Assembly (NCBI GenBank): GCA_937930625.1
Contig: CALHBW010000035.1
Location: 1 to 9,652 of the forward strand
Direction: 5' to 3'
Source of the DNA: an uncultured Saprospiraceae bacterium
Lineage (GTDB): Bacteria; Bacteroidota; Bacteroidia; Chitinophagales; Saprospiraceae
DNA length: 9,652 bases
Shown: piece after piece, positions 1 through 6,483 of the stretch
How positions within the stretch are numbered: the first letter of the stretch is position 1
How the letters are laid out: each line of letters starts with the position of its first letter
Notes under the pieces: generated by a model
Database searches by the model: none
Told to the model about the DNA's origin: nothing
What the model saw: the letters and a program-made list of their open reading frames with translations, nothing else
Program-made: the position numbers and the translations under genes

Positions 1-847
1 CGTCAAAAAAATTGAGGATAGAAAAAGGATTATAGAGTTTGATTTTACCATTATAAGAATAGCCGTTGTACCATAATTTGACACCTTTTAGCAATTCTTC
101 ATTGGTCATATTGAGATGCGAGGCAGCAGCTTGGATATAGTTGGGAAAATATACGGATAATTCTTCATGAGTTATCCCAAGTAAATCAACCCCATTTGCA
201 CTCATTGTCAAATCCTTCAAATTATTCAAATCCGAAAACAAACTGACCTTACTAAATTTCGACACGCCTGTAATGAATAAAAACCGAAGGTGCTGTTCTG
301 AATCCAAATCTTTCAAGGAAGAGAAAAACTCGCGTAAAACGGCTTGATTGGCTTTTGCTTTTTCCGGTTCGGTCAAAAAGTCAACGATAGGTTTGTCGTA
401 TTCATCCAACAGAACAACAACAGACGTATGCTTTTGTGAGATTTGTTTTACCAAAGCCCGAAATTGATTACCAATTGAAACATCGGGCAATTCTACACCA
501 AACTCCCGACCATATTCTTCGAGGTCACGGCGAATCATTTTTTCCAATTCATCGCGTCCATACTCATGTCCGTATGCTGCAAAATTGAACCGCAAAACAG
601 GGTGTTTCTTCCAGTTATAATCCGTCTTTTCGGCAATATACAGACCTTCAAATAGTTTTTTTTCTCCTTCAAAAAGATAGCGCAAAGTCGTGAGCAACAA
701 AGACTTACCAAATCGACGCGGACGCGATAAAAAATATAATTTACCCTTATCTACCAAGTCATAGATTTGTCGCGTCTTATCTACGTACAGATAGCCGTAT
801 TCTATGATTTCCTTAAAATTTTGTAAGCCTATGGGTAGTTTTTTCAT
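1..847 (-). CDS. AAA-ATPase-like protein of the AAA/PD-(D/E)XK family (partial, 3' end outside window)
   Basis: Translating the minus strand from an ATG at 847-845 gives 282 codons with no stop up to the window edge. The N-terminal block (PIGLQNFKEIIEYGYLYVDK) is the typical opening of the AAA-ATPase-like family (PF09820 type), common in Bacteroidota and usually followed by a C-terminal PD-(D/E)XK nuclease-like domain. A Walker A-like RPRRFGKS lies at residues 42-49 and a Walker B-like VVVLLDEYD at 143-151. A conserved FITGVSKFSKVSLFSDLNN lies at about 191-209, and YNGYSYNG begins at about residue 260. The nuclease domain itself would lie beyond position 1 and cannot be confirmed. Function is not established for most members; defence, recombination or mobile-element roles are proposals. 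It follows rho in the same direction across a 124-bp gap containing a terminator-like hairpin, so separate transcription is likely. No clear Shine-Dalgarno is seen. Confidence 0.9.
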   Translation of the reverse strand, partial: MKKLPIGLQNFKEIIEYGYLYVDKTRQIYDLVDKGKLYFLSRPRRFGKSLLLTTLRYLFEGEKKLFEGLYIAEKTDYNWKKHPVLRFNFAAYGHEYGRDELEKMIRRDLEEYGREFGVELPDVSIGNQFRALVKQISQKHTSVVVLLDEYDKPIVDFLTEPEKAKANQAVLREFFSSLKDLDSEQHLRFLFITGVSKFSKVSLFSDLNNLKDLTMSANGVDLLGITHEELSVYFPNYIQAAASHLNMTNEELLKGVKLWYNGYSYNGKIKLYNPFSILNFFD

Positions 848-864
848 GCCTAATCCCTGTTTCC

Positions 865-896
865 AAAAAAGGTCGCACAAACCTGTACGACCTTTT
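865..896 (-). terminator. Rho gene terminator-like hairpin
   Basis: A 13-bp inverted repeat with one mismatch (arms 867-879 and 884-896, loop AACC) is followed, reading the minus strand, by six T residues (870-865). It sits between the rho stop codon and the AAA-ATPase start, so it fits an intrinsic terminator for rho. The stem is also AT-flanked on the plus side, but no plus-strand gene ends here. Confidence 0.6.
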
Positions 897-971
897 CCAA
901 AATATATTTTAACACAAAAAAATGATAAAATGATTCATTCACTCCTTCATTCAAAATTCATTCATTAATGC
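897..971. repeat. CATTCA/TTCATT-rich short repeat tract at the rho 3' end
   Basis: The stretch downstream of the rho stop codon is made of loosely repeated TTCATTCA words (about 931-966). A 5-bp hairpin, AATGC/GCATT (967-980), straddles the rho stop codon. It is low complexity with no coding potential. It resembles the short repeats that flank serS in this window only in style, not in sequence. Confidence 0.4.
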
Positions 972-2612
972 TTACGCATTCATCGACAATAAAAACTCAT
1001 CATTATTTTTTGTTCCTTTCATGTTATTTCGCATAAAGCGCATGGCTTCCTCCGGATTCATATCGGCGAGTTGATTACGGATAATCCACATGCGCGAAAT
1101 GGTATCTTTATCGAGCAATAAATCTTCGCGGCGTGTACTCGACCTCGTAAGGTCGATAGCCGGATAGATGCGTTTGTTGGCGAGTGTACGCTCCAATTGG
1201 AGTTCCATATTACCCGTACCTTTAAACTCCTCGAAGATGACATTATCCATCTTAGACCCCGTCTCGGTAAGTGCCGTAGCGATGATGGTTAGCGAACCAC
1301 CGTTTTCGATATTACGTGCTGCACCGAAGAATTGCTTGGGCTTGTGCAAAGCGTTGGCTTCGACACCACCTGAAAGCACCTTACCACTCGCAGGCGCAAC
1401 CGTATTGTGCGCTCGCGCAAGACGTGTAATAGAATCTAACAGAATGATAACATCGTGACCACATTCTACCAATCGCTTCGCTTTTTCCAAAACGACATTC
1501 GATACACGAACATGGCGTTCTGCCGGCTCATCGAAAGTCGAAGAAACCACCTCTGCATTTACACTACGCTGCATATCTGTCACCTCCTCCGGACGTTCAT
1601 CTACCAACAAAATCAATAAATAACATTCCGGGTGATTACGTGCGATAGAGTTTGCTATATCCTTGAGTAAGAAGGTCTTACCTGTTTTTGGTTGTGCTAC
1701 GATGAGTCCACGTTGACCTTTACCAATCGGCGCAAACATATCAATCATTCGCGTTGATTGCAAGTCCGAATCTTTCGACAAGTTGAGTCGTTCTTCCGGG
1801 AAAAGTGGCGTCAGATAGTCGAATGGTACACGGTCGCGCGCTTCTTGTGGTGCGCGTCCGTTGATGAAAGCAACTTTCAACAAAGCGAAATACTTCTCCC
1901 CTTCTTTTGGTGGGCGAATCGCTCCTTGCACGGTATCTCCCGTCCGCAAGCCAAACAATTTAATCTGCGAAGGCGATACATAAATATCATCCGGCGAAGT
2001 CAGGTAATTATAATCTGCCGAGCGCAAGAAACCGTAGCCATCAGGCATCATTTCCAACACACCATCACCTTCAATCACACCGTCAAAGTCAATATTGAAG
2101 ACCACCTTTTCCTCTCCACCGTCTCCGGCTTTATCTCTGTCTTTATAATCTCTTTTTCTATCTCTGTCTTTATAATCTCTATCACTCTTTCTATCGCGCT
2201 TCTCGTATTTATCAGGCTTTTCATATTTATCCTGCTTCTCATATTTCTCAGGCTTAACGGACTGCTCCGGTTTGTCTGGCGAATATTTCTTCGGCTCAAT
2301 TTTTTCCTCCACTACCGCAGCCACTACTTCAGGCTCTTTTTCTTTCACCTTTTTCTTTTCCTTTTTCTCGGCAGGTTTTTCATCATCAGGAACGACTTTA
2401 CGCTTACGTCTTTTGCGTGGCTTCTCGGCATCAGCTTCAGCATTTTCAGGCTTTGATTTTGCTGCAATTCCACCTGTAATTGCCTGACGTTCGAGTATTT
2501 CGTATATCAAATTTTGCTTCGTCAATTTCTTGTATGACTTTATCTCCAGATTCTCCGCAATCTCGCGCAGCTCCGGTACAAGCATTTCATTTAATTGAAG
2601 AATATCGTACAT
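972..2612 (-). CDS. rho: Transcription termination factor Rho with long charged insertion
   Basis: This 546-residue protein is a homohexameric RNA-dependent ATPase that terminates transcription. Domain order: Rho N-terminal helical domain (1-45); a very charged, low-complexity K/E/D/R segment (about 50-170); a cold-shock-like RNA-binding domain (about 181-250, with DGYGFLRS and DDIYVS); then the RecA-like motor. Motor motifs are Walker A QPKTGKT at 307-313, Walker B HDVIILLDS at 386-394, the Q-loop region GGVEANALHKPKQFF at about 415-429, and the R-loop EEFKGTGN at 461-468. All key ATPase residues look intact. E. coli Rho is 419 residues, so the extra length is the insertion, a feature known in Bacteroidota; in Bacteroides thetaiotaomicron the disordered region has been linked to condensate formation. 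No good Shine-Dalgarno: the nearest AGGAG is about 20 nt upstream. The gene-free region upstream, with its large hairpins, could be leader sequence. Confidence 0.98.
   Translation of the reverse strand: MYDILQLNEMLVPELREIAENLEIKSYKKLTKQNLIYEILERQAITGGIAAKSKPENAEADAEKPRKRRKRKVVPDDEKPAEKKEKKKVKEKEPEVVAAVVEEKIEPKKYSPDKPEQSVKPEKYEKQDKYEKPDKYEKRDRKSDRDYKDRDRKRDYKDRDKAGDGGEEKVVFNIDFDGVIEGDGVLEMMPDGYGFLRSADYNYLTSPDDIYVSPSQIKLFGLRTGDTVQGAIRPPKEGEKYFALLKVAFINGRAPQEARDRVPFDYLTPLFPEERLNLSKDSDLQSTRMIDMFAPIGKGQRGLIVAQPKTGKTFLLKDIANSIARNHPECYLLILLVDERPEEVTDMQRSVNAEVVSSTFDEPAERHVRVSNVVLEKAKRLVECGHDVIILLDSITRLARAHNTVAPASGKVLSGGVEANALHKPKQFFGAARNIENGGSLTIIATALTETGSKMDNVIFEEFKGTGNMELQLERTLANKRIYPAIDLTRSSTRREDLLLDKDTISRMWIIRNQLADMNPEEAMRFMRNNMKGTKNNDEFLLSMNA
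2132..2180 (-). repeat. In-frame 27-bp tandem repeat in the rho insertion
   Basis: A 22-bp exact direct repeat (2132-2153 and 2159-2180) at an offset of 27 bp encodes two copies of a nine-residue unit, DYKDRDRKR then DYKDRDK. Just upstream in the protein (2195-2265 on the DNA) an 18-bp unit encodes KYEKxD three times. Tandem coding repeats of this kind can change copy number by slippage without losing frame. Confidence 0.85.
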
Positions 2613-2804
2613 ATTATGGATTGTTTATTTTACTCCTGTTCTTCGCTTTTGATACTTTGTTCGTTGTTGGTAAAGGAGAGATTTTAGTAAATTTGGTGTT
2701 TTTCATCCCCAATTGACATTAAATAAATTAGCTCAACAACAAATAACAACACACAGCGCAGAACCTGAGATATTATTTTTTCTAAAATTTAGTTTCTGAT
2801 TATT

Positions 2805-2828
2805 AGACTTTATTCTGGAATAAAGTCT
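2805..2828. repeat. Perfect 11-bp-arm palindrome
   Basis: Arms AGACTTTATTC (2805-2815) and GAATAAAGTCT (2818-2828) are separated by two bases. The plus strand continues with a short T-run, so it could act as a terminator-like hairpin, but no gene ends here. A protein-binding dyad or a repeat remnant are alternatives. Confidence 0.7.
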
Positions 2829-2855
2829 TTTATAAATAAAAAATATTAATTGATT

Positions 2856-3015
2856 AGTGAAAGAAATTAAATAAATTCAACAAATAGGCGCAGTTATTTT
2901 TCTTTGTAAAAGACTTAAAAAACTAAGCATAGCCGAGCTATACGAAGTGTTTTTTAAGTTTTTTACAATGGAAAAGAACAAGCGTAGTTGTTGAAGTTAT
3001 TTAATTTCTTTCACT
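2856..3015. repeat. Large imperfect palindrome A (about 160 bp)
   Basis: The left half from 2856 matches the reverse complement of the right half ending at 3015. Outer arms are perfect for 19 bp (2856-2874 with 2997-3015), then after one mismatch another 8 bp pair (2876-2883 with 2988-2995). The inner part pairs with scattered mismatches through the ACTTAAAAAAC block down to ATAGC-CGA-GCTAT (2929-2941). By eye roughly 80-85 % of arm positions match. As RNA, either strand would fold into one long stem. No open frame spans it. Confidence 0.9.
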
Positions 3016-3016
3016 T

Positions 3017-3178
3017 AGTACACTGTTAATTAAATTTCTTTGTGTTTTTTGACATTTATTTTGAAATGAATCGACCCAAAAATGACGCGAATACTCCCTG
3101 TATTTAAGGAGTTTTTGGGGAAGAGTCATTTTAAAAGAAATACTCAAAAACGCTAAGAAATTTATTTAACAATGTACT
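3017..3178. repeat. Large imperfect palindrome B (about 160 bp), adjoining palindrome A
   Basis: The outer arms starting AGTAC at 3017 pair with GTACT ending at 3178, and pairing continues through TTAAATAAATTTCTT-like sequence inward. The apex is ACTCC (3093-3097) with GGAGT (3108-3112), flanked by CCCAAAAA/TTTTTGGG; an extra block of about 10 bases on the left is unpaired. It begins one base after palindrome A ends. Both palindromes share an AAGAAATT(T)A motif in their outer arms, so they may belong to one family. Confidence 0.85.
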
Positions 3179-3312
3179 TAGCCTCTTTTATGATGGCAAA
3201 CCATTATTAACAAATGAATAGTTAGTTTATTGAAAAATTCAAATCGCAAATGATGTCTCGTGGAACGGGAATTTGACATTGGAATGTCGAAATGAACTTG
3301 AGTAAGTAACAG

Positions 3313-3390
3313 ACGAGTTTAAGCTAAATCAATTTCTTCTATTGCGTAAAAACGGCTTTAAATTTCATGTGAATTTTGACTTGAACTCGT
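3313..3390. repeat. Imperfect inverted repeat
   Basis: ACGAGTTTAA (3313-3322) pairs with TTGAACTCGT (3381-3390) with one G-T wobble, with looser pairing inward (AAG..TAAAT with ATTT..ACTT). The inner 40-50 bases show no strong structure. The evidence is weaker than for the two palindromes before it. Confidence 0.5.
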
Positions 3391-3611
3391 ATTCAATAGT
3401 GAGGGATAACACAATACTATACCACACTTTCAAGCGTGTTGCCGACAAATTATACGAACTTTATCGGTAAAAGTTTTAAAATTTTTATATAGAATAAAAT
3501 TTAAGTTATAATTAATGGGAAATAGTCCGAAAATCATGAGGTTCTACAATACAATTTATTTATTGTATCTTATACAGAGAGCTTTGAGTAGGATATTTTC
3601 ATATCCAACGG

Positions 3612-3641
3612 CAAAGTTACATTTAAATTTTATAATTCAAA
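3612..3641 (-). promoter_or_regulatory. Bacteroidota-type promoter reading toward rho
   Basis: On the minus strand, TAACTTTG (3619-3612) matches the Bacteroidota -7 consensus TAnnTTTG exactly. TTTG (3641-3638) lies 18 bases upstream as a -33 element. It points at rho, 1.0 kb away. I found no other exact -7 match for that direction in the gene-free region. If used for rho, the transcript would carry both large palindromes in its leader. Confidence 0.5.
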
Positions 3642-3652
3642 TACTATCTTTG
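3622..3652 (+). promoter_or_regulatory. Bacteroidota-type promoter reading toward serS
   Basis: TATCTTTG (3645-3652) matches TAnnTTTG exactly. TTTA (3622-3625) is a 3-of-4 match to the -33 TTTG with 19 bases between. It overlaps the minus-strand promoter, forming a rough dyad (GCAAAG...CTTTGC, 3611-3653). It would give serS a leader of about 310 nt containing the 3688-3760 palindrome and the heptamer array. Confidence 0.5.
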
Positions 3653-3687
3653 CAAAAAATTAATAAAAATTAGATTGTATGATTATT

Positions 3688-3760
3688 GAATTGTATGATT
3701 GTACAAGGGTTTTATTAATTTTTGCGAAGCAAAAACGTTTTTTTGTACAATGGATAATTC
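3688..3760. repeat. Nested palindrome with a TTTTTGC-GAA-GCAAAAA core
   Basis: Outer arms ATTGTACAA (3698-3706) and TTGTACAAT (3743-3751), extended loosely by GAATT at 3688 and AATTC ending at 3760, enclose a perfect 7-bp hairpin with a GAA loop (3719-3735). The 16-mer ATTTTTGCGAAGCAAA at 3718-3733 recurs exactly at 8961-8976 inside the membrane glycosyltransferase gene. Upstream lies an 11-bp direct repeat, ATTGTATGATT (3674-3684, 3690-3700). Confidence 0.75.
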
Positions 3761-3863
3761 TATCAAAAAGAACTGATAATGAACTATTCTTTTTATAAAA
3801 GCGTATGCTTTATTTATCGGTAAGATACAACTTATTTTTATTTTAATCAAGTTTTGGGAGTAA

Positions 3864-3964
3864 GGAGTTTTCGAGTGCCGAGTAGCGAGTAACGGGTCAT
3901 CATTAAAATGACTCCTACTCGCTACTCGAAAACTCGCTACTCGCTACTCGCTACTCGAAAACTC
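3864..3964. repeat. CTACTCG heptamer array and inverted copies in the serS leader
   Basis: CTACTCG occurs five times (3915-3921, 3922-3928, 3937-3943, 3944-3950, 3951-3957). ACTCGAAAACTC occurs twice (3924-3935, 3953-3964) and once inverted (3865-3876). GAGTAGCGAGT (3880-3890) pairs perfectly with ACTCGCTACTC (3917-3927) around an inner GTCAT/ATGAC stem. The array ends 5 nt before the serS ATG, so it lies in the 5' untranslated region and leaves no room for a Shine-Dalgarno. Confidence 0.9.
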
Positions 3965-3969
3965 ATAAC

Positions 3970-5274
3970 ATGTTAACAGTCAGCTACATCAGAGAAAACA
4001 CTGCTCTTGTAAAAGAACGCCTTACAAAGCGCGGATTTGGGCAAATGGATAAAATCGACGAAGCCATCAGCCTCGACGATACGCGCAAAGTGACGCAAAA
4101 CGAACTCGACCAACTCCTCGCGGAAAACAATAAGGCGTCCAAAGAAATCGGGGCATTATTTAAGCAGGGCAAACGCGACGAGGCTACGGAAATACAACAA
4201 AAAGTAGCTGCGAATAAGGAAACGATTAAGGGCTTGCAAGCGACGATGGACAATACCAAAAATGCCCTCAACGAAGTCCTTTACCTCATCCCGAATGTCC
4301 CGCACGAAAGTGTTCCTGCCGGACAAACGGACGAGGATAACGAGGTCTTCAAAACAGGCTACGAAACCTTGCCCGAACTCGACGCCAATGCCAGCTTACC
4401 GCATTGGGAATTGGCAAAAAAATACGACATTATCGACTTTGAGACGGGCGTAAAAATCACGGGTGCGGGTTTCCCGCTATTCAAAGGAAAGGGCGCGCAA
4501 CTCAAACGCGCCTTGATCAATTTTTTCCTTTATGAAGCATCCGAAGCGGGTTATTTGGAGGTAATGCCGCCTCACCTCGTTAATGAGAAATCTGCCTTCG
4601 GCACAGGACAACTTCCTGATAAAGAAGGACAAATGTATCATACTCGTCAACCGAAAGGTGATGACGGCGCGTTTGTAGATGATTTTTATCTTATTCCTAC
4701 CGCAGAAGTTCCGGTGACGAATATTTACCGCGATGAAATCGTAAATGAAGCGGATTTCCCGATTCGTATGTGTGGGCATACGCCTTGCTTTCGCAGAGAA
4801 GTCGGTTCTTACGGAAAGGATGTGCGCGGACTGAATCGTGTTCACCAATTTGACAAGGTAGAAATCGTACAAATCGCGCATCCTGACAAGTCATATGATA
4901 CGCTCCATGAGATGCTCGCACATGTAGAAGGTTTGTTGAATAAATTGGAATTGCCCTATCGTATTTTGACACTTTGCGGTGGCGATTTGGGCTTTACTTC
5001 TGCCTTGACTTATGATTTTGAGGTCTATTCTGCGGCGCAGAAAAAATGGCTGGAGGTGAGTTCTGTTTCTAATTTTGAGACTTTCCAAGCGAATCGCCTT
5101 AAACTACGTTTCCGCAACAGCGACGGCAAAATGCAACTCGCGCACACGCTCAATGGTAGCGCACTCGCGCTTGCGCGTATCGTGGCTTGTTTGTTGGAAA
5201 ATCATCAGACACCGGATGGTATTCGAATGCCGGAGGCTTTAAAGGCTTACACGCGGTTTGAGATGATTGATTGA
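3970..5274 (+). CDS. serS: Seryl-tRNA synthetase
   Basis: This 434-residue class II aminoacyl-tRNA synthetase charges tRNA-Ser (and tRNA-Sec where present) with serine in the cytoplasm. Length is normal for bacterial SerRS. The N-terminal part (about 28-110) is the antiparallel coiled-coil arm that binds the long variable arm of tRNA. The catalytic core shows the motif 1 region (INFFLYEASEAGYLEVMPP, about 183-201), the serine-site TAEVPVTN (244-251), motif 2 FRREVGSYGKDVRG (274-287) with VHQFDKVE (291-298), and motif 3 LNGSALALAR (394-403) with the ATP-binding arginine at 403. No key residue appears lost. The ATG start fits the usual MLxxxxIREN opening. The leader is a heptamer repeat array rather than a T-box; a strong bidirectional terminator follows. 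Confidence 0.98.
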   Translation: MLTVSYIRENTALVKERLTKRGFGQMDKIDEAISLDDTRKVTQNELDQLLAENNKASKEIGALFKQGKRDEATEIQQKVAANKETIKGLQATMDNTKNALNEVLYLIPNVPHESVPAGQTDEDNEVFKTGYETLPELDANASLPHWELAKKYDIIDFETGVKITGAGFPLFKGKGAQLKRALINFFLYEASEAGYLEVMPPHLVNEKSAFGTGQLPDKEGQMYHTRQPKGDDGAFVDDFYLIPTAEVPVTNIYRDEIVNEADFPIRMCGHTPCFRREVGSYGKDVRGLNRVHQFDKVEIVQIAHPDKSYDTLHEMLAHVEGLLNKLELPYRILTLCGGDLGFTSALTYDFEVYSAAQKKWLEVSSVSNFETFQANRLKLRFRNSDGKMQLAHTLNGSALALARIVACLLENHQTPDGIRMPEALKAYTRFEMID

Positions 5275-5309
5275 TAAGTGCAAGTTCAAGTATCAAGCGC
5301 AAGTTCAAC
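5275..5309. repeat. AAGYGCAAGTTYAA short repeat, two copies after serS
   Basis: TAAGTGCAAGTTCAAG (5275-5290) directly follows the serS stop codon, and AAGCGCAAGTTCAA (5295-5308) follows it. A third copy, inverted and with one base changed, is CTTAAACTTGCACTTA at 8181-8196 between comF and the membrane glycosyltransferase gene. It is a dispersed short repeat of unknown role. Confidence 0.65.
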
Positions 5310-5311
5310 AA

Positions 5312-5355
5312 GAAAAAATGCCAGATTATTTTGAATAATCTGGCATTTCTTTTTT
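5312..5355. terminator. Bidirectional intrinsic terminator between serS and the LRR gene
   Basis: A perfect 15-bp stem (5316-5330 with 5334-5348) has a TTG loop. It is followed by CTTTTTT on the plus strand (5349-5355) and by six T residues on the minus strand (5318-5313, partly in the stem). It lies between converging genes and would serve both. Confidence 0.92.
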
Positions 5356-5369
5356 ATGAAATATCTTTT

Positions 5370-6233
5370 TCAATTTCCGCAATTTTCAATTTCAGCAGAA
5401 AAATCGACAAAAGATTCTACCGTAAAATCATTGTCCAATAAAATCGTCTGTCCTGCTTTGAATTGAACTTTCTGACCTGCGGGTATTATACCGTCAGCAG
5501 TAATCTCATTGCCTGCCTGATAAGTGTTTGAAGATATAGTACCCGTTAGAGAAAGAGAAATTGTGCAAAGACACTCACCCGTTCCGTTATTACAAAAATC
5601 TTCCCATGAAGCATCGAATGTATTGCCGTTACTAATCGCAGCATTTGAGCTGGATATGGCTTCTAATTGAGTGCATAGGTTCATTAGATTTTCGTCATAA
5701 CAATCGCTAAGTTGATTGTTGTACAGACGAAGCGTTTCCAAATTAAACAAATCTCCCAATTCAGGAGGAATGTAGCCACTCAATTGATTGGTGTTCAATC
5801 GCAGTGATTCCAAATTAATCAAATTCCCGAGTTCAGCAGGAATCGAACCGCTCAATTGATTATTGTATAGATGCAAGCTAATCAGGTTGGTCATCAATCC
5901 AATTTCAGGCGGAATCGTGCCGTTGAGATTATTGGTAAAAAGCAGTAATTCAGTGACACAACCATTGAAATCCACATTGACTCCATACCAAGTATCTACG
6001 TCTATTCCGGCAGGGCGTGTGGGGTTCACATTAAAGAAAGCTGCGTTGGGCCAACCTGTTCTGTCCGTCCAATTATCTCCATCTGTAGTGAGGTAAAGTT
6101 CGCGCAAGGCAAGGTAGTCATCGTCTTGGCAAAGTGTATGTTCTGTAAAGTCATTTTCAGGTGAATTGGGCATAACCGATGATGTGGTGCCCCACGATAG
6201 GAGAAACGTGAAAGTATAAATAATCATTCCCAT
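5370..6233 (-). CDS. Secreted leucine-rich repeat protein with C-terminal 3-coathanger-stack-like segment
   Basis: A 287-residue protein. A hydrophobic N-terminus (about 3-18) resembles a signal peptide but lacks the usual basic residues before it. Residues 36-92 look like the N-terminal cap of plant-type LRRs (DYLALRELYLTTDGDNWTDR, then GVNVDFNGCV). Three full and one partial LRRs of about 24 residues follow (about 93-190), with the LxxLxLxxNxLSGxIPxELGxL pattern. A Cys-bearing cap lies at about 187-222. The last 60 residues (TYQAGNEITADGIIPAGQKV, then FKAGQTILL...FTVESFVDFSAEIENCG) match the pattern of the 3-coathanger stack segments at the ends of many secreted Bacteroidota proteins. Likely role: extracellular binding or adhesion; ligand unknown. 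The stop lies just beyond a shared terminator. Upstream is a 250-bp gap with no clear promoter. Confidence 0.85.
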   Translation of the reverse strand: MGMIIYTFTFLLSWGTTSSVMPNSPENDFTEHTLCQDDDYLALRELYLTTDGDNWTDRTGWPNAAFFNVNPTRPAGIDVDTWYGVNVDFNGCVTELLLFTNNLNGTIPPEIGLMTNLISLHLYNNQLSGSIPAELGNLINLESLRLNTNQLSGYIPPELGDLFNLETLRLYNNQLSDCYDENLMNLCTQLEAISSSNAAISNGNTFDASWEDFCNNGTGECLCTISLSLTGTISSNTYQAGNEITADGIIPAGQKVQFKAGQTILLDNDFTVESFVDFSAEIENCGN

Positions 6234-6260
6234 AATAATTGTATTAGAGGGGATTAAGCG

Positions 6261-6329
6261 TTGATAATTTTTATTCTAATATAACGATAAAATAATATTA
6301 AAGTTGCATAATATCGTTAAAATTATCAA
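6261..6329. repeat. Nested inverted repeat upstream of the LRR gene
   Basis: TTGATAATTTT (6261-6271) pairs perfectly with AAAATTATCAA (6319-6329), and AACGATA (6283-6289) pairs with TATCGTT (6312-6318), leaving an 11-nt bulge on the left side only. It lies 28 bp upstream of the LRR start codon, in the 250-bp gap 6234-6483. It could be a leader hairpin or operator for the LRR gene, or a repeat remnant. The rest of this gap shows nothing I can name, and no good terminator for the upstream nuclease-family gene. Confidence 0.7.
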
Positions 6330-6483
6330 TTATTGCGGGATGCTATAGAAGTTTGTTTTTGGGATTATTCGGGCAGAAAAAATCTAAACAGGGTTTTATT
6401 TCGGGGATAAGGTTATCTTTTTCTTTGGAACGATGAAAAAATAACTTTACGTACTACAAATTACAATCAACTGGTTGTCATTT

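Larger units (their letters stand above)
2613..3969. other. 1.35-kb gene-free, palindrome-rich region between divergent rho and serS
   Basis: No frame on either strand here has a credible start, length and composition; the ATGs I followed stop within a few codons. Base composition is very A+T-rich. The region holds a 24-bp palindrome at 2805-2828, two palindromes of about 160 bp (2856-3015, 3017-3178), a hairpin at 3313-3390, small hairpins at 3275-3288 (GACATT/AATGTC), 3549-3568 (ATACAAT/ATTGTAT) and 3591-3606 (GGATAT/ATATCC), divergent promoter-like elements at 3612-3652, a nested palindrome at 3688-3760, a small hairpin at 3798-3811, and a repeat array at 3864-3964. I saw no tRNA, rRNA, tmRNA or RNase P signature. 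Confidence 0.8.

Noticed and set aside
1758..2456. A 232-codon plus-strand open frame opposite rho, rich in F, L, I and R
   Set aside because: It is the antisense of the charged K/E/D/R insertion of Rho. The hydrophobic look follows from reverse-complementing AAA/GAA/GAT-type codons. Rho on the minus strand is unambiguous.
3864..3964. CRISPR array
   Set aside because: The repeated unit is a 7-mer in near tandem with no regular unique spacers, and there are no cas genes in the window.
3653..3969. T-box or other known riboswitch upstream of serS
   Set aside because: No T-box consensus or specifier-loop layout is visible. The leader is explained by palindromes and the heptamer array.
2613..3969. 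Known structured RNA gene (tRNA, tmRNA, RNase P, 6S) in the long gene-free region
   Set aside because: No T-loop-like GGTTCGA, no RNase P core, and no tmRNA tag or tRNA-like ends were found by eye. The 6S possibility cannot be excluded formally, but the sequence is two separate simple stems, not one bubble-containing hairpin.
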